NCBI GenBank assembly: GCA_007130355.1
Contig: SLSQ01000041.1
Span: 1 to 11,017 of the forward strand
Direction of reading: 5' to 3'
Length of the DNA: 11,017 nucleotides
DNA from: Trueperaceae bacterium
GTDB lineage: Bacteria; Deinococcota; Deinococci; Deinococcales; Trueperaceae
Shown here: piece after piece, positions 7,275 through 11,017 of the stretch
Position numbering within the stretch: the stretch's first letter is position 1
How the letters are laid out: each line of letters begins with the position of its first letter
Notes under the pieces: model-generated
What the model was told of the DNA's origin: nothing
What the model saw: the letters and a program-made list of their open reading frames with translations, nothing else
Database searches by the model: none
Program-made: the position numbers and the translations under genes

Positions 7275-8069
7275 TCACCGCGGCCGGGAGGCGACCCGGA
7301 GCGCCGTACGGACCGCCTCCGCGTCGTCGAACCGGCGCCCCGGCTCCTTGTCGAGCAGACGTGCGATCAGGTCGTCGAACGGGGCCCGCTCCGGACGGAC
7401 GGCCGACGGCGGCCGGATCGCGCCGGCGCGGTGGCCCTCGACCACCGACCGGGGGGCGCCCTCGAACGGCAGGTCGTCCGTCAGCACCCGGTAGAGGATC
7501 ACGCCCACCGCGTAGAGGTCGCTGGCCGGGACGGCCGGCTCGCCCCGCACCTGCTCGGGGCTGAGGTAGGCGATCGTGCCGGCGGTGGTGCGTCGGTCGC
7601 GCTCGTCGTCGACGGTGGCGGCGAGGTCGAAGTCGATGAGGATCGGCACGCGGCCGTGGCGCAGCAGCACGTTCTCCGGCTTCACGTCCCGGTGCACGCG
7701 GCCGCGGGCGTGCAGCGCGCCGAGGCCGGCCAGCAGCCCGTCGATCGCCGCCAGCCGCGCCGGTCCCTCCGCCCCCGCGAGCCAGGTTCCGAGGCGCGGC
7801 CCGGGCACGTACGGCATCGACACCGCGGGGAGCCCGGCCAACTCGAAGCGGTCGACGATCGGGTTCAGGTTCGGGTGCCGGAGGTCGCCCCCCGCGGCGT
7901 GCTCCCGGTCGGCGCGGTCGACCGCGTGCCTCGGGAACACTTTGACCGCCAGCACGTCGCGGCCGTCGCTGGCCAGGTAGACGCGGGCGACGCTGCCCCG
8001 ACCGATCTCGCGCAGCAGCTGATGGCCGCCGTCCAGCCGCGAGCCGATCAACCGCGTCTCGGCGCTCAC
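7275..8069 (-). CDS. Serine/threonine protein kinase, single soluble kinase domain
   Basis: This 264-residue Hanks-type kinase should phosphorylate Ser/Thr of partner proteins in the cytosol. Visible elements are the glycine loop IGRGSVARVY (22-31), the ATP-binding Lys43 in AVKVF, a probable helix-C Glu57, the catalytic loop HRDVKPEN (126-133; Asp128, Lys130, Asn133), a metal-binding Asp146 in DFDLA, TAGTIAYLSPEQ for the activation segment and P+1 loop, and SDLYAVGVILY (183-193). DFG is replaced by DFD and APE by SPE. There is no transmembrane or extracellular sensor region, so it resembles a stripped-down PknB catalytic domain. The start is GTG at 8069, which forms a GTGA overlap with the DUF58 stop. 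The open frame upstream of it is DUF58 coding sequence read in another frame. Coupling to MoxR-DUF58 suggests that one of these proteins, or the complex, is its partner or target (inference). Confidence 0.93.
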   Translation of the reverse strand: MSAETRLIGSRLDGGHQLLREIGRGSVARVYLASDGRDVLAVKVFPRHAVDRADREHAAGGDLRHPNLNPIVDRFELAGLPAVSMPYVPGPRLGTWLAGAEGPARLAAIDGLLAGLGALHARGRVHRDVKPENVLLRHGRVPILIDFDLAATVDDERDRRTTAGTIAYLSPEQVRGEPAVPASDLYAVGVILYRVLTDDLPFEGAPRSVVEGHRAGAIRPPSAVRPERAPFDDLIARLLDKEPGRRFDDAEAVRTALRVASRPR

Positions 8070-9055
8070 CGGCGCACCAGCACGCCGTGCCGGACCAGGG
8101 CGCGGAACGCGTCTCCGTCCCGAGCGTCGCCGTCCCGAACGCCCTCCCCCGTCGGCGCCGCGGAGCGCCGGCGCCACGGCCGCACGCGCTCGGCGGCGGC
8201 CGGCACGGCGGCCTCCGGAACGCGCAGGAGCCGGTGCCGGAAGCCGGCTTCGGCGGTCGAGGCGGCCACGCCCGCGACGAACCGTCGAACCGCCTCCCGG
8301 TAGGCGCGCGCCTCGTCCGCCCCGACCTCGAGGGTGCTGCCGTCCTCGACGTCGACCAGCTCGACGTCGCCGGCGTCCGGCTCGAGTTCGCTCCCGTGCA
8401 GGGTCTGCAGCAGCATCAGGTCGCAGCGGCGGGCGTGCGCGGCGGCGTGCAGCGGGCGCCATGCGCCCGGATCGAGCAGGTCGGACACGACCACCACCAG
8501 GGCCGCGCCGTCGTGCCGCGGCAGGCCGAGCACGCGCCCGGCGAGCAGCTGCGGGAGGTCGTCGTGGGGTCGGCTCCGGTCGGTCTCGGGCGGATCCGCC
8601 GCGACGTCGGTCGATCCCGCCTCGGCGTAACGGTCGAGCGCGCGCCAGGCGGCGGGCACGTCCCGTTGGGACCGGACCGGAACCGAAGCGCCGGACCCCG
8701 CGAAACGGAGCACGGCGGTCGCTTCGTGCGCGCCGGCCGCGAGCAGCACGCGCGCGAGTCGGGCCGCCCAGCGGTCCTTGCCGTGCAGGCGCATGCTGGG
8801 GCTGTCGTCGACGATCAGCTCGAGGCGCGTCGACCGTTCGGCGTGGTACAGGCGCGTGTACGCCCGGCCGGTCCGCGCGTACACGCGCCAGTCGACGGTG
8901 CGCGGATCGTCCCCCGGTTGGTAGGGGCGGTAGTCGAGGAACTCGACCGAATGGCCGGCCTCGCGCGCGGTGCGGTCGCCGAAGCGTCCGCCCCGCGCCC
9001 GCGTGGCGACCCGGTACCGCGCCAACGACGCGCTCGGTACCGCCCCCGAGGGCAT
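8066..9055 (-). CDS. DUF58 domain protein with a vWA-like MIDAS motif
   Basis: The 329-residue protein carries the DUF58 hallmark DYRPYQPGDDPRTVDWRVYA (41-60), then RTGRAYTRLYHAE, followed by a von Willebrand A-like strand with the metal site DDSPS (Asp83, Ser85, Ser87; pattern DxSxS). A second vWA-like strand is LVVVVSDLLDPG in the middle of the protein. No signal peptide or membrane span is seen, unlike many DUF58 proteins that carry N-terminal membrane helices. DUF58 proteins usually lie next to MoxR ATPases and are thought to be the metal-ion-binding partner of the ATPase in assembling or activating protein complexes. The exact reaction is unknown. The ATG at 9055 directly abuts the TAG of the moxR-like gene, and a GGAGGT ribosome-binding site (9066-9071) lies inside the end of that gene. 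The 3' end overlaps the kinase start by 4 bp. An Arg/Ala-rich C-terminal part, about residues 250-329, is poorly conserved to my eye. Confidence 0.93.
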   Translation of the reverse strand: MPSGAVPSASLARYRVATRARGGRFGDRTAREAGHSVEFLDYRPYQPGDDPRTVDWRVYARTGRAYTRLYHAERSTRLELIVDDSPSMRLHGKDRWAARLARVLLAAGAHEATAVLRFAGSGASVPVRSQRDVPAAWRALDRYAEAGSTDVAADPPETDRSRPHDDLPQLLAGRVLGLPRHDGAALVVVVSDLLDPGAWRPLHAAAHARRCDLMLLQTLHGSELEPDAGDVELVDVEDGSTLEVGADEARAYREAVRRFVAGVAASTAEAGFRHRLLRVPEAAVPAAAERVRPWRRRSAAPTGEGVRDGDARDGDAFRALVRHGVLVRR

Positions 9056-10036
<981 letters not shown>

Positions 10037-10045
10037 CCGTGCGGT

Positions 10046-10050
10046 CCTCC
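10046..10050 (-). promoter_or_regulatory. Shine-Dalgarno site of the MoxR gene
   Basis: On the - strand GGAGG stands 9 nt before the ATG at 10036. Together with the GGAGGT before the DUF58 gene it is the clearest ribosome-binding site in the window, whereas several other genes have none. It implies that the moxR block has a real 5' untranslated leader. Confidence 0.6.
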
Positions 10051-10131
10051 GGGGTCGGGGTTCTCGGGTCGCGACGGCCGGCGCGTCCCTCCGCGGTGCG
10101 GTCGGACGCGCCGGCTCGATGTCGTGCCACG

Positions 10132-10137
10132 AGCGTA
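10132..10137 (-). promoter_or_regulatory. Weak candidate -10 box for the moxR block
   Basis: TACGCT on the - strand fits the TAnnnT pattern and would give a leader of roughly 90 nt before the MoxR start. No -35 box is visible (GGAGCA at the expected place). Given the GC bias, a chance match is quite possible. Confidence 0.2.
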
Positions 10138-10152
10138 CCCCGGCGCGGACGC

Positions 10153-10158
10153 TATGCT
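10153..10158 (+). promoter_or_regulatory. Probable -10 box for a leaderless GNAT mRNA
   Basis: TATGCT ends 6 nt before the ATG at 10165, with no Shine-Dalgarno sequence in between. Initiation 7 nt downstream would start the RNA at the A of the start codon. The -35 region is not recognisable. This is the best of the three leaderless-type sites in the window. Confidence 0.45.
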
Positions 10159-10164
10159 CCGTCC

Positions 10165-10731
10165 ATGGAGCTCGCCCACGGGCGCGTCCGACTCAAACCG
10201 CTCGCGTCCCTCGGACGCGACGACTGGCGGCGCGTACACGCCCACTTCCGCGATCCCGAGATCGCGCACCTGAACGGCACGCCGCCCAACCGGCTGCCGC
10301 TGTGGCTGCTGCGGCGCATGCTCCAGGCCGACGCCCGTCGCCGCGACCGCGCCACCTACGGCGTCTACGACGAAGTGGACGCGTTCATCGGTACGGCGGA
10401 GCTCTACGACGTGACGCCGGTCGACGCGACGCTCGGGATCATCATCGGCGAGCGGACCCACTGGAACCGCGGGTACGGCCCCGAAGCGATCGAGGCGCTC
10501 CTGCGGCACGCCTTCGAGGCGCTCGGCCTGGAGCAGGTCGGGTTGCACACCTACGCCGACAACCCGCGCGCGCAGCGGGCGTTCCGGAAGGTCGGCTTCC
10601 GCGAGGTCCAGCGCGTGACCCACCGGGGCGGCCGGACCGACGTCCGGATGATCCTGGTGCGCGCCGTCTGGCTGGCCCGCCGGGCGAGCCGGGACGCGCC
10701 CCTCCCCGCGCCGGTCGCGGCGGGCCGCTGA
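10165..10731 (+). CDS. GNAT N-acetyltransferase, RimJ/RimL-like
   Basis: The 188-residue protein should transfer the acetyl group of acetyl-CoA to an amine acceptor: a protein N-terminus, a small metabolite or an antibiotic. Seen in order are an N-terminal strand (GRVRLKPL), the helical substrate side (residues 19-60), strands YGVYDEVDAFIGTAEL and ATLGIIIGE, the acetyl-CoA pyrophosphate-binding turn WNRGYG (100-105) followed by helix PEAIEALLRHAF, then LHTYADNPRAQRAFRKVGF (127-145), the classic motif B with the Asn that faces the cofactor. The tail (about 168-188) is rich in Ala, Arg and Pro and probably disordered. The frame is open upstream of ATG 10165 to about 10039 but that part is not protein-like, and the -10-like TATGCT fits the chosen start. 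The gene diverges from moxR and lies upstream of the tRNA genes. The acceptor cannot be inferred. Confidence 0.92.
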   Translation: MELAHGRVRLKPLASLGRDDWRRVHAHFRDPEIAHLNGTPPNRLPLWLLRRMLQADARRRDRATYGVYDEVDAFIGTAELYDVTPVDATLGIIIGERTHWNRGYGPEAIEALLRHAFEALGLEQVGLHTYADNPRAQRAFRKVGFREVQRVTHRGGRTDVRMILVRAVWLARRASRDAPLPAPVAAGR

Positions 10732-10744
10732 GCGGGCCCGGATC

Positions 10745-10843
10745 GTGGGCTCCTCCCGACGTCGTGCGGCCCTCGTCGCGGTCCTGTCCCTCGCGGCGGG
10801 CGCGGCCGCCTGGTTCGGTTCGTGGTGGCTCGGCCGAGGTTGA
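10745..10843 (+). CDS. Possible 32-residue single-span membrane peptide
   Basis: A short frame with a GTG start, 13 nt after the GNAT stop, encodes a basic head (SSRRR), one hydrophobic segment of about 22 residues (AALVAVLSLAAGAAAWFGSW) and a short WLGRG tail. This is the layout of small bacterial membrane peptides and would be co-transcribed with the GNAT gene. There is no clear ribosome-binding site. A 6-bp hairpin (10734-10739 with 10747-10752, one G-T pair) overlaps the start and could instead be a weak transcription stop without a T-tract. Alternative: a chance open frame in GC-rich spacer DNA. Confidence 0.3.
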   Translation: MGSSRRRAALVAVLSLAAGAAAWFGSWWLGRG

Positions 10844-10865
10844 TCTGGACGACGGCCGCACGGGC

Positions 10866-10894
10866 TTGACACCCCGCGGGGCCGTGAGTACACT
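10866..10894 (+). promoter_or_regulatory. Sigma-70-type promoter of the tRNA genes
   Basis: A perfect -35 TTGACA (10866-10871) is followed by a 17-nt spacer and the -10 hexamer TACACT (10889-10894). Transcription should start near 10901, about ten bases before the tRNA-Lys 5' end. It is by far the strongest promoter in the window and is well placed for a stable-RNA operon. Confidence 0.85.
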
Positions 10895-10910
10895 TCCTAC
10901 GCTGACGATC

Positions 10911-10986
<76 letters not shown>

Positions 10987-10991
10987 GGCCC

Positions 10992-11017
10992 GGCCCCTTC
11001 GACTAGCGGTTAGGTCA
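10992..11017 (+). tRNA. 5' part of a second tRNA, probably tRNA-Glu (truncated by window end)
   Basis: Five bases after the tRNA-Lys CCA begins GGCCCCT (acceptor 5' strand), then TC. A D arm follows: GACT (11001-11004), a loop AGCGGTTA with the invariant GG, and GGTC (11013-11016). This closely follows the usual start of bacterial tRNA-Glu (xCCCCTTCGTCTAGxGGTTAGGAC). The anticodon is outside the window, so the identity is inferred. It is presumably co-transcribed with tRNA-Lys from the TTGACA/TACACT promoter. Confidence 0.75.

Noticed and set aside
8070..8462. Upstream in-frame extension of the kinase to 8462
   Set aside because: It is DUF58 coding sequence read out of frame; the kinase domain and the GTGA overlap place the start at 8069.

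Overview
The window is very GC-rich (about 70% G+C by eye). Its gene set, the close agreement of its amylomaltase with the Thermus enzyme, and several genes whose start codons sit a fixed 6 nt behind a -10-like hexamer (as expected for leaderless transcripts) suggest a bacterium of the Deinococcota (Deinococcus-Thermus group, possibly near Truepera). This assignment is inference; another high-GC phylum is not excluded.

Layout. At the left edge is the C-terminal tail of a + strand gene (2-130). It converges on a - strand gene for a small predicted lipoprotein (170-775). Divergent from that, across about 83 bp, is an amidase-signature enzyme on the + strand (859-2478). The amidase converges on a long, tightly packed - strand block that reads right to left: MoxR-family AAA+ ATPase (10036-9056), DUF58 protein with a von Willebrand A-like core (9055-8066), Ser/Thr protein kinase domain protein (8069-7275), a very long NupP-type ABC permease (7228-5015), a NupQ-type ABC permease (5022-4084) and 4-alpha-glucanotransferase MalQ (4087-2537). 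Four of the five junctions abut or overlap (TAG|ATG, GTGA, an 8-bp overlap, GTGA). Only the kinase-to-nupP junction has a gap (46 bp). The block is therefore probably one six-gene transcription unit or two abutting units. A perfect 8-bp inverted repeat lies in the convergent gap between the amidase and malQ.

Divergent from moxR on the + strand is a GNAT acetyltransferase (10165-10731) with a leaderless-type -10 box. It is followed by a possible 32-residue membrane peptide, then a textbook sigma-70 promoter (TTGACA, 17 nt, TACACT) driving tRNA-Lys(TTT). Five bases later the 5' part of another tRNA, most likely tRNA-Glu, runs off the window.

How the parts may work together. MoxR ATPases and DUF58 proteins are a known pair thought to act as a chaperone/assembly module. 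Here the usual membrane partners are replaced by a translationally coupled soluble kinase. The two permeases would form the membrane part of a nucleoside (BMP-type) ABC importer, but its ATPase and substrate-binding lipoprotein are not in the window. MalQ is coupled to the permeases by a 4-bp overlap although its known substrate class (maltodextrins) differs from theirs. I see no mobile element, CRISPR array or phage gene. The most unusual points are the MoxR-DUF58-kinase triad, its fusion to an orphan permease pair plus malQ, and the enlarged architecture of the NupP-like permease.
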